Assembly: GCA_019241535.1 (NCBI GenBank)
Contig: JAFAWX010000250.1
Span: 1 to 48,444 of the forward strand
Direction of reading: 5' to 3'
Source: Acidobacteriota bacterium
Lineage (GTDB): Bacteria; Acidobacteriota; Terriglobia; Terriglobales; Acidobacteriaceae
DNA length: 48,444 nt
The notes under the pieces: model-generated
Told to the model about the DNA's origin: nothing
Seen by the model: the letters and a program-made list of their open reading frames with translations, nothing else
Database searches by the model: none
Position numbers and translations under genes: made by a program
In this document: in pieces, positions 25,465 through 34,490 of the stretch
Numbering within the stretch: position 1 is the stretch's first letter
How the letters are laid out: the number at the start of each line of letters is the position of its first letter

Positions 25465-28400
25465 ATGCGTTTCCTTATCGCTTTTTCACCCTTTTGTCAG
25501 ATCGCGGTTTTCCTGGCGTGCCTGTCTTCTTTGCACCTGGCATTCGGACAGGCCAAGGCTGAGCGGCTTACCTGCAATTCGCTCATTACACCCCTGGGTA
25601 TCGACATGAAGCCGCCGAAGCTCTCGTGGCAGTTGCGGGACGAGCGGCAAGGGGCGCGGCAGACCGCCTACGAGGTTCAGGTCGCCTCGAGCCCCTCACT
25701 GCTCCAGACGGGAAAAGCGGATATCTGGGACAGCGGACGAATCGGGTCAGGAAAGTCGGTGGACGTGGCCTATGCCGGCACTGCACTCGCCCCCGAGAGA
25801 CGCTACTACTGGCGCGTACTGACTTGGGATCAGGACGGAAAACCATATCCCGAAAGCGATGTGAGTTGGTGGGAGACTGGCTTAGCGGATCCAAACCAGT
25901 GGCGGGGAGACTGGATCGGCTACGAAGAGCCCGAGCACCGCCGCATGCGCGAGGCACATGCGGCGTGGATCACCAATCCTGGCGTGGATGGTTACAAGGG
26001 CACCGGCGACACGCACCATGAGTTCCGCTATCGCTTCGAGGTGCCCGGCAATCTGCGACGTGCCGATCTATTTGTGAGCGGGCAGGACACCGCTGCCGCA
26101 TGGGTCAATGGCACCCAGGTGCTTCAGGCGCAGCCGCTGAGCCCATGGCGTCAGATGCCCTGGAAGACTTATGTCCAACGGGACATCGCGACCAAGCTGC
26201 GCGACGGCCGAAATCTTCTTGCCGTAGAGATTACGCGTTTCGCCGTGCACAGCAACGGGGCACGTCCGAACCTAAGTCGGACGCCAATGAGCGTGACCCT
26301 GTACGTAGAGATGGCCGATGGTAGTTTCAAAATCTTCAAGAGCGGCGAGCCGGGCTGGAAGACCGCGCTCGACAGCGGCGGAGAGTGGTACGCTCCCCAG
26401 TTCGACGACAACGCGTGGACTGATGCGGTGCTCTACGAAGTGCCGGAGAACAACTCTGAAACTGCGCTGGGCAATCCCTGGCCTACCGGTCCCGTGAAGA
26501 CTTTGCGGCACGAGTTCCAGATTGTAAAACCGGTTATCGCCGCCCGCTTGTATGCGACCGCCCTGGGCGCGTATGAATTTCACCTCAACGGGCGCGTGGT
26601 TGGCGACCAGGTGCTAGCGCCCGGCTGGATGGACTTCCGCCAGCATGTGCCTTACCAGGTGTATGACGTTACCAGCGACGTAAGGACGGGTAGAAACGCG
26701 ATCGCTGCGCTTCTTGGGCCCGGCTGGTACACGACGCCCCTCGGATGGTTCCGCCAAGGATATAACTATGGGAACACGCCACCGGCACTCAAGGCGCAGC
26801 TGCGGCTCGAGTACACGGACGGCTCGCTAGAGTGGATCGTTACCGACGATTCTTGGAAGGCGGACGTCTCGCCGATTCTCAGTGCCGAGATTTATGACGG
26901 CGAAACCTATGATGCGCGCCGTCTGCAAAAGGATTGGGACATGCCTGAGTTCCCGGAAGACCACTGGCGTAGCGTTGATCTCGTCGAACCGATCAAACCG
27001 AGCATCGTTCCGCAATATTTCCCCCCAATCCGCGTCGAGCGGGTGCTCACGGCCAAGGCCATCTCCAGCCCGAAGCCAGGAATCTATGTCTTCGATTTCG
27101 GCCAGAACCTCGCGGGGGTGCCACGCCTGCGCGTGCAGGGGCCCCGGGGGACTGACATCAAACTGCGATTTGCCGAGGTGCTGAATCCGGATGGCACTCT
27201 ATACGTCGAGAATCTGCGCACGGCCCAAGCGACGGATCACTACATCCTGGCTGGTAATGGAATCGAGGAGTACCAGCCCGCCTTCACTTTCCATGGGTTC
27301 CGCTACGCGGAAATCAACGGCTTGCCATCGGCGCCGGCAGCCGACACCCTCAAAGCCGTCGTCCTGCACACCGATGCGCCGTTCACGTCCGAACTGCGTA
27401 CCGGAAGCTCCATGGTGAATCAGCTGTGGAGCAACATCCTATGGGGCCAGCGCTCCAATTTCCTGGGGGTCCCTACGGACTGCCCTCAGCGGGACGAGAG
27501 ACTCGGATGGACGGCCGATGCACAGGTGTTCTGGCGGGCCGCCTCCTACAACATGAACCTCGCCGCATTCTCTCGCAAGTTTGCTGCCGACATGCGGGGA
27601 ACGCAGCTCGATACTCCCATGTTCGGTATCTTCGCGCCGGGTACGCTGACGCCGAATGCCGGTTATGCAGCCGGCTGGAGCGATGCCGGAGTCATTATTC
27701 CCTGGACGGCATGGATTCAATACGGGGATCTCGGCGTCGTGGATCAGAATTGGGCAGCGATGGAGAAATATCTGGGTGCCATCGAGTCCGCCAATCCCGA
27801 CCACCTGTGGAAGAATCATTTCGGTATTCCATTCGGTGACTGGCTCTCGCCGGAAGGAGTGACCGACGAGGGACTCATCGCGACCGCGTACTGGGCCTAT
27901 GATACGACCCTCATGCGTCAGATGGCGCATGCCTTGGACCGAAGTGAGGACGAGCAGAAGTACGGCAGGCTGTTCGAGGAGATCAAGGCGGCATTCAACC
28001 GTGCCTACGTGAGCCCGGATGGCACTGTGAAGGCCGACCCCAGTGCTGCAGGCTTTGTTCCACCACCCGGCGACACGGGGCTGCGGCTGCCGTCCGAGAC
28101 GCAGACCGGCTATGTGCTCGCCCTTTACATGAATCTTCTTCCCGCCGAGCTGCGCGAGGCTGCCGCAAACAAGTTAATCGCGAGAATCCGGGCCAACGAC
28201 TGGCGCCTCGGCACCGGTTTTCTGGGCACGCCATACCTGCTTGGCGTGCTCACCGAGACCGGGCATAGCCATGTCGCCTACCGACTGCTGCTCAACACCC
28301 GTTATCCCTCTTGGGGCTATCTCGTCGAGCACGGCGCCACCACTATGTGGGAACGCTGGAACGGCGACAAAAAGCGTAACGATCCGAGTATGAACTCCTA

Positions 28401-28797
28401 CAATCACTATGCCTACGGCGCGGTGGCGGACTGGGTGTACCGCTATGCCGCAGGGATTGATGCCGATCCAACCGATCCAGGCTTTCACACCGTGCTGCTG
28501 CACCCAAACTTCGATGCTCGCCTGGGAAGCCTTGAGTACTCCTATGAATGTCCCTACGGCACGGTGCGGTCCTCGTGGACAATTGCCGGGGCTGCGGCGA
28601 AATGGAACATCTCAATTCCGCCAAATGCAAAAGCGCGGATCTCGGTTGCCCCGACCAGGGTAGCGGCGTTCAGGATCGATGGTGAGCCGCTCGCGCGCAG
28701 TCCGAAGGTGCGCATAGCCGGCACACAGGACGGAATGGACATTTATGAGTTTCCCGCCGGACGTTACTCCCTGGACGTCGCCTTGGAGCAGCCGTAA
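25465..28797 (+). CDS. Secreted alpha-L-rhamnosidase, GH78
   Basis: The 1110-residue enzyme releases terminal alpha-L-rhamnose from plant or microbial glycans. It starts with a signal peptide (MRFLIAFSPFCQIAVFLACL, cleaved near AFG-QAK). N-terminal beta-sandwich domains follow (LTCNSLITPLGI, PPKLSWQL; then the rhamnosidase N and concanavalin-like domains, about 200-560). The catalytic (alpha/alpha)6 barrel begins near residue 640 and contains DCPQRDERLGWTADAQVF (general acid region), FGDWLSPEG, DTGLRLPSETQTGY, TGFLGTPYLL and YLVEHGATTMWERWNGD, then a C-terminal beta domain. The ATG at 25465 has GAGG 13 bases upstream and the signal peptide starts there. It is followed at 72 bases by the maltokinase gene on the same strand. 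Confidence 0.95.
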   Translation: MRFLIAFSPFCQIAVFLACLSSLHLAFGQAKAERLTCNSLITPLGIDMKPPKLSWQLRDERQGARQTAYEVQVASSPSLLQTGKADIWDSGRIGSGKSVDVAYAGTALAPERRYYWRVLTWDQDGKPYPESDVSWWETGLADPNQWRGDWIGYEEPEHRRMREAHAAWITNPGVDGYKGTGDTHHEFRYRFEVPGNLRRADLFVSGQDTAAAWVNGTQVLQAQPLSPWRQMPWKTYVQRDIATKLRDGRNLLAVEITRFAVHSNGARPNLSRTPMSVTLYVEMADGSFKIFKSGEPGWKTALDSGGEWYAPQFDDNAWTDAVLYEVPENNSETALGNPWPTGPVKTLRHEFQIVKPVIAARLYATALGAYEFHLNGRVVGDQVLAPGWMDFRQHVPYQVYDVTSDVRTGRNAIAALLGPGWYTTPLGWFRQGYNYGNTPPALKAQLRLEYTDGSLEWIVTDDSWKADVSPILSAEIYDGETYDARRLQKDWDMPEFPEDHWRSVDLVEPIKPSIVPQYFPPIRVERVLTAKAISSPKPGIYVFDFGQNLAGVPRLRVQGPRGTDIKLRFAEVLNPDGTLYVENLRTAQATDHYILAGNGIEEYQPAFTFHGFRYAEINGLPSAPAADTLKAVVLHTDAPFTSELRTGSSMVNQLWSNILWGQRSNFLGVPTDCPQRDERLGWTADAQVFWRAASYNMNLAAFSRKFAADMRGTQLDTPMFGIFAPGTLTPNAGYAAGWSDAGVIIPWTAWIQYGDLGVVDQNWAAMEKYLGAIESANPDHLWKNHFGIPFGDWLSPEGVTDEGLIATAYWAYDTTLMRQMAHALDRSEDEQKYGRLFEEIKAAFNRAYVSPDGTVKADPSAAGFVPPPGDTGLRLPSETQTGYVLALYMNLLPAELREAAANKLIARIRANDWRLGTGFLGTPYLLGVLTETGHSHVAYRLLLNTRYPSWGYLVEHGATTMWERWNGDKKRNDPSMNSYNHYAYGAVADWVYRYAAGIDADPTDPGFHTVLLHPNFDARLGSLEYSYECPYGTVRSSWTIAGAAAKWNISIPPNAKARISVAPTRVAAFRIDGEPLARSPKVRIAGTQDGMDIYEFPAGRYSLDVALEQP

Positions 28798-28869
28798 GCG
28801 ACGCTCCAGTCGACCCGGGTAGCTCACATTCTGGTCGTGGGATTTGCAAGCGCGTCGATGGGTTAAGGC

Positions 28870-30471
28870 ATGAGTGAACACGGCGTTTTCAAATTCGCCG
28901 GAGCGAAAGGCATCGCGGACTTGCTGGCTCCTGCTCGATTGCAGATGCTTCGGCACACTCTCCTCACATATCTGCCTCGCCAGCGTTGGTTTGGGGAGCA
29001 GTCGCGGACCATTCAAGCCATCGACGTTGCCGACTCAGTTAGCTTTCGCGACTTAAATGCCGCTCTCCTGTTCCTTGAAGTAACTGACGACGACAAGAGC
29101 ACCAATGTATATCTGCTTCCTCTGGGCATAACCGTTGGCGAGGAGTCGGAAAGAATACGCGCCGCCCATCCTCTCAGCATTATTGCCGAGGTGGTTACCG
29201 ACGAGGGTGGGGGAGTTCTGCATGATGGCGTGTTCCGGGAGTCCGTGCGCCAGGCGATGCTCAGTCTAATCGAGGGCAATGGCAAGCTTCGCACGCGGCG
29301 AACCGTCTTAGAGGGGCGGCGCAGCGGCACCTTCTCTGCAATTCGCGGCATTGGTCCGCTGCCTGGCCGCACCGGCTCCGCCCAACAATCTAACACCTCC
29401 ATTCTCTATGGCACGAAACTGATCCTGAAGCTCTTCCGGCGACTCCAGCCCGGGCAGAATCCCGACACGGAGATCGGACGCTTCCTGACCGAAACCGCAC
29501 ACTTTACCCGGATCCCCGCGTTTTTGGGCGAGATTAGGATCGGGTCCGACAGCGGCGAACCGACTACCGTCGCCATGCTGCAGGCACTCGTTGAAAATGA
29601 AGGTGATGGCTGGGAGACCATGGTTCGCCAACTTTCCGATTATTATGAGAGTGTTTCGATACTGCCTCTGCCGGATAATGTTGCGGCATCGGCTTTCTGC
29701 TCGGGCGAGCAGGTCGGTCCCTATCTCTGTGCGGCTGCTTTGCTCGCGACTCGCACGGCAGAGATGCACCTTGCCCTAGCCACGCCTACCGATGATCCCG
29801 CGTTTGCGGCCGAACCCTTCACCGCGAACGACCTGTCTATCGATGCGCAGCGGATCGAAAGCCAGCTCTCTCTCGCCTTCGAGGCCCTGAAACGCAGCTT
29901 AGGGCGGCTTAGCCGAGCGGCTGAGGAGCAGGCTAGGGTTGTCCTCGGCCGGCGCGAAGAGCTCGCTGCCCACGCTCGGGTAATGTCCACACATACCCCC
30001 GCCGACTACGGCCAGCGCATACGCATTCATGGGGATTACCACCTCGGCCAGATCCTTTGTTCGCAAGGCGACTACACCATCATCGACTTCGAAGGCGAGC
30101 CCGCCAGAACCCTCGCCGCACGCCGCGCAAAGCAGTCTCCACTAAAGGACGTCGCGGGCATGCTTCGGTCTTTCAGCTATGCATCGCACGCTGCCCTGAA
30201 TGCATTCCTCGCGCGCTCAGCCAACAAAATGAGCGACGTCGAGCCCTGGAGACGCTTGTGGGAGAACGCTGTAGCAAGGGAGTTCCTTCGCGCGTACCAA
30301 AGCTCGATTCAGGCGCTGGATCCGCGGCTAATTCCTCAGCCCGCAAATGCAGAACCCATGCTTGATGCTTACCTGCTGGAGAAAGTACTCTACGAGCTAC
30401 GGTATGAACTCGACAATCGTCAAAGCTGGGTAGGAATTCCCCTCTCAGGCATCCTCAATTTGCTGGAATAA
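28870..30471 (+). CDS. Maltokinase (Pep2/Mak-type), orphan
   Basis: The 533-residue cytoplasmic kinase phosphorylates maltose to maltose 1-phosphate in the TreS-Mak-GlgE glucan route. It begins like the C-terminal part of TreS-Mak fusions: TYLPRQRWFGEQSRTI, then SILYGTKLILKLFRRLQPGQNPDTEIG, RIHGDYHLGQIL (catalytic HGD, about residue 385), IIDFEGEPARTLAARRAKQS and PLKDVAGMLRSFSYA. Length is slightly above the usual 440-470. No trehalose synthase, GlgE or glycogen branching enzyme lies within the window, so the kinase is isolated from its usual partners, or its trehalose-synthase half lies elsewhere. It lies 72 bases behind the rhamnosidase, and ATG 28870 has only a weak ribosome site. Confidence 0.88.
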   Translation: MSEHGVFKFAGAKGIADLLAPARLQMLRHTLLTYLPRQRWFGEQSRTIQAIDVADSVSFRDLNAALLFLEVTDDDKSTNVYLLPLGITVGEESERIRAAHPLSIIAEVVTDEGGGVLHDGVFRESVRQAMLSLIEGNGKLRTRRTVLEGRRSGTFSAIRGIGPLPGRTGSAQQSNTSILYGTKLILKLFRRLQPGQNPDTEIGRFLTETAHFTRIPAFLGEIRIGSDSGEPTTVAMLQALVENEGDGWETMVRQLSDYYESVSILPLPDNVAASAFCSGEQVGPYLCAAALLATRTAEMHLALATPTDDPAFAAEPFTANDLSIDAQRIESQLSLAFEALKRSLGRLSRAAEEQARVVLGRREELAAHARVMSTHTPADYGQRIRIHGDYHLGQILCSQGDYTIIDFEGEPARTLAARRAKQSPLKDVAGMLRSFSYASHAALNAFLARSANKMSDVEPWRRLWENAVAREFLRAYQSSIQALDPRLIPQPANAEPMLDAYLLEKVLYELRYELDNRQSWVGIPLSGILNLLE

Positions 30472-31215
30472 CAGGTCCCGAATTGGGATTGCCGTCTCTC
30501 GTTTGTTGCCCCCGGATGTTTTGGGAATTAAGATTCGGAGGGGAAAACTGACACGAGCTGGACCTTACTCACATTTAATCAGCTCGCGAGAACTTTGAGA
30601 ACCAAGCGTTCAAAGCCGGACGGAACCCTGGTCGGAACATCTCATTGCCGGGGGATCGCCTTAAAGCGACTAACCGCAGCCGAGCAGAGGCCGGGAGCAG
30701 GGGCGCTGAAGATCCAGCAAGAGCGGGTGTTATTTTGACAAAGGTCGTGCCTGTTCTTGTTGCTCGGCTACAACGAACCTGGAATGGGTTACTCCGGGCA
30801 GTGCTCGGACCGGAATCAAAACCCAGCGTGCGATCGCGCAGCTTAACAAACCGCTCTTGTCGCGCTTAAAGCTGCGTGCGCCGGCCACTTCACAACAACT
30901 AATGGTGACCGACTTGACACTGCGATAGCGATTGGATCTATGATCAAAATGACGGTAACGATCAGCAATGACCCGTTAGTCGAATAGCTAGAATTTCGTA
31001 CTATATTGGTCTTAGCGAGGTGCCGCTCAATTGCCCAAGCGGAGTCGGTTCACTATTTGGGGAAATCACGCTTTGTGTTTTTGTCGCAGATACGGTTCGC
31101 CTTAGGCCGGCCCCAATGGCGGGTTGCCGGATTACTCGGTTGCCGATGAAACTGCTACCAAGGGTCAACACTTCTTGACGGCGACATTCATGCCGAACGA
31201 TGTAGAGAGTAACTA
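30472..31215. other. No supported gene; possible promoter
   Basis: No frame has a family resemblance. TTGACA near 30915 followed after 19 bases by TATGAT could be a sigma-70-like promoter, but the spacer is long and its distance to the J-domain gene is about 270 bases. Confidence 0.4.
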
Positions 31216-31560
31216 ATGCGGAAGGATTATTATGCCGTCCTCGGAGTATCCCGCGCTGCGGACGCGGCTACGATTCACAGCGCTTTTCGCGCCCTTGCAC
31301 GCCGCTATCATCCCGATGCGGGCGGAGAATCGTCGAGCGTAAAGTTCAGAGAAGCGCTTGAGGCATATCAGGCGTTGAGTGACGCCGCGTGTCGGCGCCA
31401 ACACGACCTCGCATTGGGGGAAACGATATCCTCGCCAAAGGTGATAGCCGAACCGCTGTTCGACCCCTTACGGGTGTCGGGGGGGCCGGTTATCTCATCA
31501 AATTCCGCATTCGACCAGGTGCTGGCCGACATCTTTCGCGTATTTGGGTCGGACTTTTGA
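31216..31560 (+). CDS. Small J-domain protein (DnaJ-like)
   Basis: The 114-residue protein is a J-domain (about residues 1-62) with the diagnostic HPD: DYYAVLGVSRAADAATI, FRALARRYHPDAGG, KFREALEAYQALSD. The J-domain stimulates ATP hydrolysis by an Hsp70 partner. The glycine-rich, zinc-finger and C-terminal substrate domains of full DnaJ are absent, so this is a type III co-chaperone; the last 50 residues (ISSNSAFDQVLADIFRVFG) are short and amphipathic and may bind a specific client. Start ATG 31216. It stands alone in a gene-poor stretch. Confidence 0.9.
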   Translation: MRKDYYAVLGVSRAADAATIHSAFRALARRYHPDAGGESSSVKFREALEAYQALSDAACRRQHDLALGETISSPKVIAEPLFDPLRVSGGPVISSNSAFDQVLADIFRVFGSDF

Positions 31561-31989
31561 ACTCTTCACTCATCGGACATGCAAACCTGACAAGGTCCGG
31601 AAGAACGTTCCCACGGCCTACGAGCAAGACTCTGTCACTGCCGCAGAACGTGCGCATTCAGGACAAGATCTTCGGCCTTAAAGAGTTTTGAATCCGGTAG
31701 GTATGAGGCTTTCAGTTTGGGATTCGCTCGGCATGTTTCTCGCCGAGATCTTCGAGGACCGCGTCACGCCCGAAGCATTCGCTTAACGACTCAGCGTGGT
31801 CAGCCAGCCCTCGGTCTCCTCGGACAGATTTCTGTCGCGCCGCGGCGCCTGCGTACCCGAGGCAAAATCTCGCCCCAATAGAGGGCAATGATGGACTTTT
31901 GCCCGGCCTGCCCGGGGATGGCATAAGGTCTGGTTTGAGTGCTGTTCCGTTGAAGGTCAGAGGCTGCCAACCGGATCTCGGAGAAAAGC
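31561..31989. other. No supported gene
   Basis: Downstream of the J-domain gene and before the convergent GH32 gene there are only short unrecognised frames. Confidence 0.45.
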
Positions 31990-33534
31990 TCATGTGGTGA
32001 GCCGATCGGACGAAATTGGCGAGATCTGCCACAACCTGAGCCTGGAGATATCAGAAGTTCGGCCAGCAATCTTCAAACCTACTCGCGGTGCTGTGCTACC
32101 GGCAGGATAAAACCGCTTCGTGTAGCTCGTTTGTCGGTTTATGAATGTCTCAATTGCCGAACCGTCGATGTACAGGTGAAACTCAATCTGTTCATCCGTG
32201 CCTGTGCCGAGAGGCAAAAGCGTTTCGTCCACCAACAATTTTGCGGGCTGGGAGGCGTTGTACCTGAGCGTGAGCCAACATTGTTCAGGGTGGTCGCTTG
32301 TCAATGACAAACTAAAGGGCGCGGGGCTGTCGCGCTTGAACCTGCAAAGTACTTCTCCGCAGCACTGCTCGATATACATGCTTCTGATCCGGCGCTGATT
32401 TTGCTCCTCGTTGCCTGTGACTTCGACAATTTGGGGTTTCTGCCGCAGCGCCTCGATGGCAGGCGCTACCTCCACCCGCAACCCGTAATCCGCATCCACC
32501 GTCAATACGCGCGGCAAAGACATCATTCCCGCCCACCCCGAATCACGGTACTCCTCCAATGGACGGCTCTCCGGCAACCAACCCCAGACGATGCGATTGT
32601 GCATTCGATCCAGCTGGGTCTTGGCCGCGTAATAGGATGGGCCATAGTCGAGTAGACCTTTCCTCCGGGCATGAAACACCCACTCCTTCCTGTCCACATC
32701 ACCACACTCCCAATACACTTTGCCGTCAGTGGCGTAAATTAGAACCGCCTTGCCGCCTAAGAAGAATAAATCCGGACATTCCCACATATCTCCCGCTTCG
32801 ACCGGATTTGAATCGTTCGTGTGATTACCCTCTCCTTGTGTAAGTACGCGCACATACTCCCATTGCCGCAAGTCTTTCGAGCGGTAGAGAAGTATTGCTC
32901 CTCCTTTATTACGTGCTCCCGACCCAAGTACCGTGTACCACCAATCGCCCTCGCGCCAAGGCGACGGATCGCGAAAACCGGTGACCTCCATATCCGCCGG
33001 AGGTGCCGCGATCACCGGCTTCGGCCGTTTTGTCCAGGTTAAGAGCTCTTCCCCGGAGCCAACCGCCAGGCATTGAGTTTCCTTGAAGTTGATCGCGCCT
33101 CGTGCCGTGGCTTCGCTTGCGGGCACCGAGACCACACCTGTATAGAGAACCATCACTTGTTGGTCGTCGAGGACAGCCGATCCGGAGAAGCAACCGCCGG
33201 CATCGGGACCGTCCAGACTTGGGGAGAGCGCAATAGGAAGATGCTGCCAGTGAACCATGTCGGGGCTGAGGGCGTGTCCCCAGTGCATGTTCCCCCACAC
33301 GGCTCCGTCAGGGTTGTATTGATAAAACATGTGATAGTTGCCGTTCCAGTAAATCGGAGCGTTCGGATCATTCATCCAGTTCGCTCGGGGGAGCAGGTGA
33401 AATTGCGGACGGCGGATATCACCTGAGAGTTGTGAAGCTGCAAAGCCCGCGACGACATGGGATGCAGGCCGATGAAAACTTTCGAAACCATAGACGCAAC
33501 ATCCGGTGAGAAAGCCGCGGCGACTAATCATCAT
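31990..33534 (-). CDS. Tat-exported glycoside hydrolase family 32 protein (fructan/sucrose hydrolase-like)
   Basis: The 514-residue enzyme hydrolyses beta-fructosidic bonds such as levan, inulin or sucrose; which one is not clear. The N-terminus (ISRRGFLTGCC) is a twin-arginine signal with a possible lipobox-like GCC. The five-bladed propeller shows WMNDPNAPIYW (nucleophile Asp), GFRDPSPW (RDP stabiliser) and DMWECPDLF (general acid Glu), with GCFSGSAVL between. The C-terminal beta-sandwich contains LYIDGSAIETFIN. It is alone on its strand, flanked by the J-domain gene and, on the other side, the LysE-type gene, which is divergent. The export predicts action on extracellular fructan. Confidence 0.94.
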   Translation of the reverse strand: MMISRRGFLTGCCVYGFESFHRPASHVVAGFAASQLSGDIRRPQFHLLPRANWMNDPNAPIYWNGNYHMFYQYNPDGAVWGNMHWGHALSPDMVHWQHLPIALSPSLDGPDAGGCFSGSAVLDDQQVMVLYTGVVSVPASEATARGAINFKETQCLAVGSGEELLTWTKRPKPVIAAPPADMEVTGFRDPSPWREGDWWYTVLGSGARNKGGAILLYRSKDLRQWEYVRVLTQGEGNHTNDSNPVEAGDMWECPDLFFLGGKAVLIYATDGKVYWECGDVDRKEWVFHARRKGLLDYGPSYYAAKTQLDRMHNRIVWGWLPESRPLEEYRDSGWAGMMSLPRVLTVDADYGLRVEVAPAIEALRQKPQIVEVTGNEEQNQRRIRSMYIEQCCGEVLCRFKRDSPAPFSLSLTSDHPEQCWLTLRYNASQPAKLLVDETLLPLGTGTDEQIEFHLYIDGSAIETFINRQTSYTKRFYPAGSTAPRVGLKIAGRTSDISRLRLWQISPISSDRLTT

Positions 33535-33795
33535 TCAAATCCTTGGCGCATCAGGCTCCATGTTTGATTCCGTGTCAGCCAAAGAATACGCCCATCGTCA
33601 GCATCGCTGCCGGGACACTGGCGGCGTTGTTTGAATGGCTGTATTTGTCCCGGCAGCGACGAGAGCCACGCTGTCACCCGAGCCTGCCGGGGCCAAAACA
33701 GCCATCCCCAGGTATATTGCTCGTAGGTTGCGGCAGGTCTCATAATCGTTGTTAGATCCCTTTCTTCGATCGGGGATTAGGTCAAGGGAACACGT

Positions 33796-34422
33796 GTGAC
33801 CTGGCAGACTTGGATACTCTTCGTAGTGACGGAAGCGGTTATGAGCCTGACGCCCGGGCCAGCCGTCTTATTTGTTGTGTCGCAGGCGGTCCGTCGCGGA
33901 GCAGCGAAATCGGTCTGGGGAAGCTGGGGAATTCTTACTGCAAACCTCATGTACTTTGCGCTCTCTGCTACCAGCTTGGGAGCCGTTATAGCAGCTTCTT
34001 ACAAGCTGTTTCTGCTGATCAAATGGGCGGGAGCGCTATATCTGATTTACCTTGGGCTGCGCAGCTTCCTGGCGAGCACCCCGCTTCTCCAATTGCCGGA
34101 GTCCGGTTCCGATTGCCAGACGGGGCAACGTATCCTGCGGGACGGCTTCTTCCTCCAGGCGGCAAACCCGAAAGCGTTGTTTTTCTTTACCGCCATTCTG
34201 CCCCAATTTATCGATGCCCGCCACAATGTTGCTTTGCAAATTCTGGTTCTCGCCGTGAGCTCGGTTGTGGTGGAGTTCCTGATTCTGGTTGCTTACGGAG
34301 AGCTTGCCGGGCGGGCGCTAGCGGCGGCGCGCAATCCGCAATTTGAGAAGATCAGCAGTCGGCTTGGCGGAACGCTGCTGATTGCAGCCGGAATTGGACT
34401 GGCGCGGTTGCGAAAAGCGTAG
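33796..34422 (+). CDS. LysE/RhtB-family transporter
   Basis: The 208-residue inner-membrane protein has six hydrophobic segments and the family signature in TM1: AVMSLTPGPAVLFVVSQAVRRG, then LLIKWAGALYLIYLGLRSF and a LQAANPKALFFFTAILPQF block in the middle. Members export basic or neutral amino acids or homoserine-type compounds; the substrate cannot be inferred. The start is GTG at 33796. It is divergent from the GH32 gene and converges with the spermidine-synthase-like gene. Confidence 0.92.
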   Translation: MTWQTWILFVVTEAVMSLTPGPAVLFVVSQAVRRGAAKSVWGSWGILTANLMYFALSATSLGAVIAASYKLFLLIKWAGALYLIYLGLRSFLASTPLLQLPESGSDCQTGQRILRDGFFLQAANPKALFFFTAILPQFIDARHNVALQILVLAVSSVVVEFLILVAYGELAGRALAAARNPQFEKISSRLGGTLLIAAGIGLARLRKA

Positions 34423-34461
34423 AAAGAGCCAGCGGTCATACGCGAGACTATGATCGGACTT

Positions 34462-34473
34462 CCGGTCGACCGG
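34462..34473. repeat. 12-base perfect palindrome between convergent genes
   Basis: CCGGTCGACCGG reads the same on both strands, 40 bases after the LysE-type stop and about 17 bases after the end of the opposite gene. It could be a small hairpin (four pairs, four-base loop) or a protein-binding site; no T-run follows. Confidence 0.3.
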
Positions 34474-34490
34474 TACACAATCGTGGCCAT

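Noticed and set aside
34462-34473. CCGGTCGACCGG palindrome considered as a bidirectional terminator
   Set aside because: Stem of only four pairs with no T-run; kept only as a palindrome.
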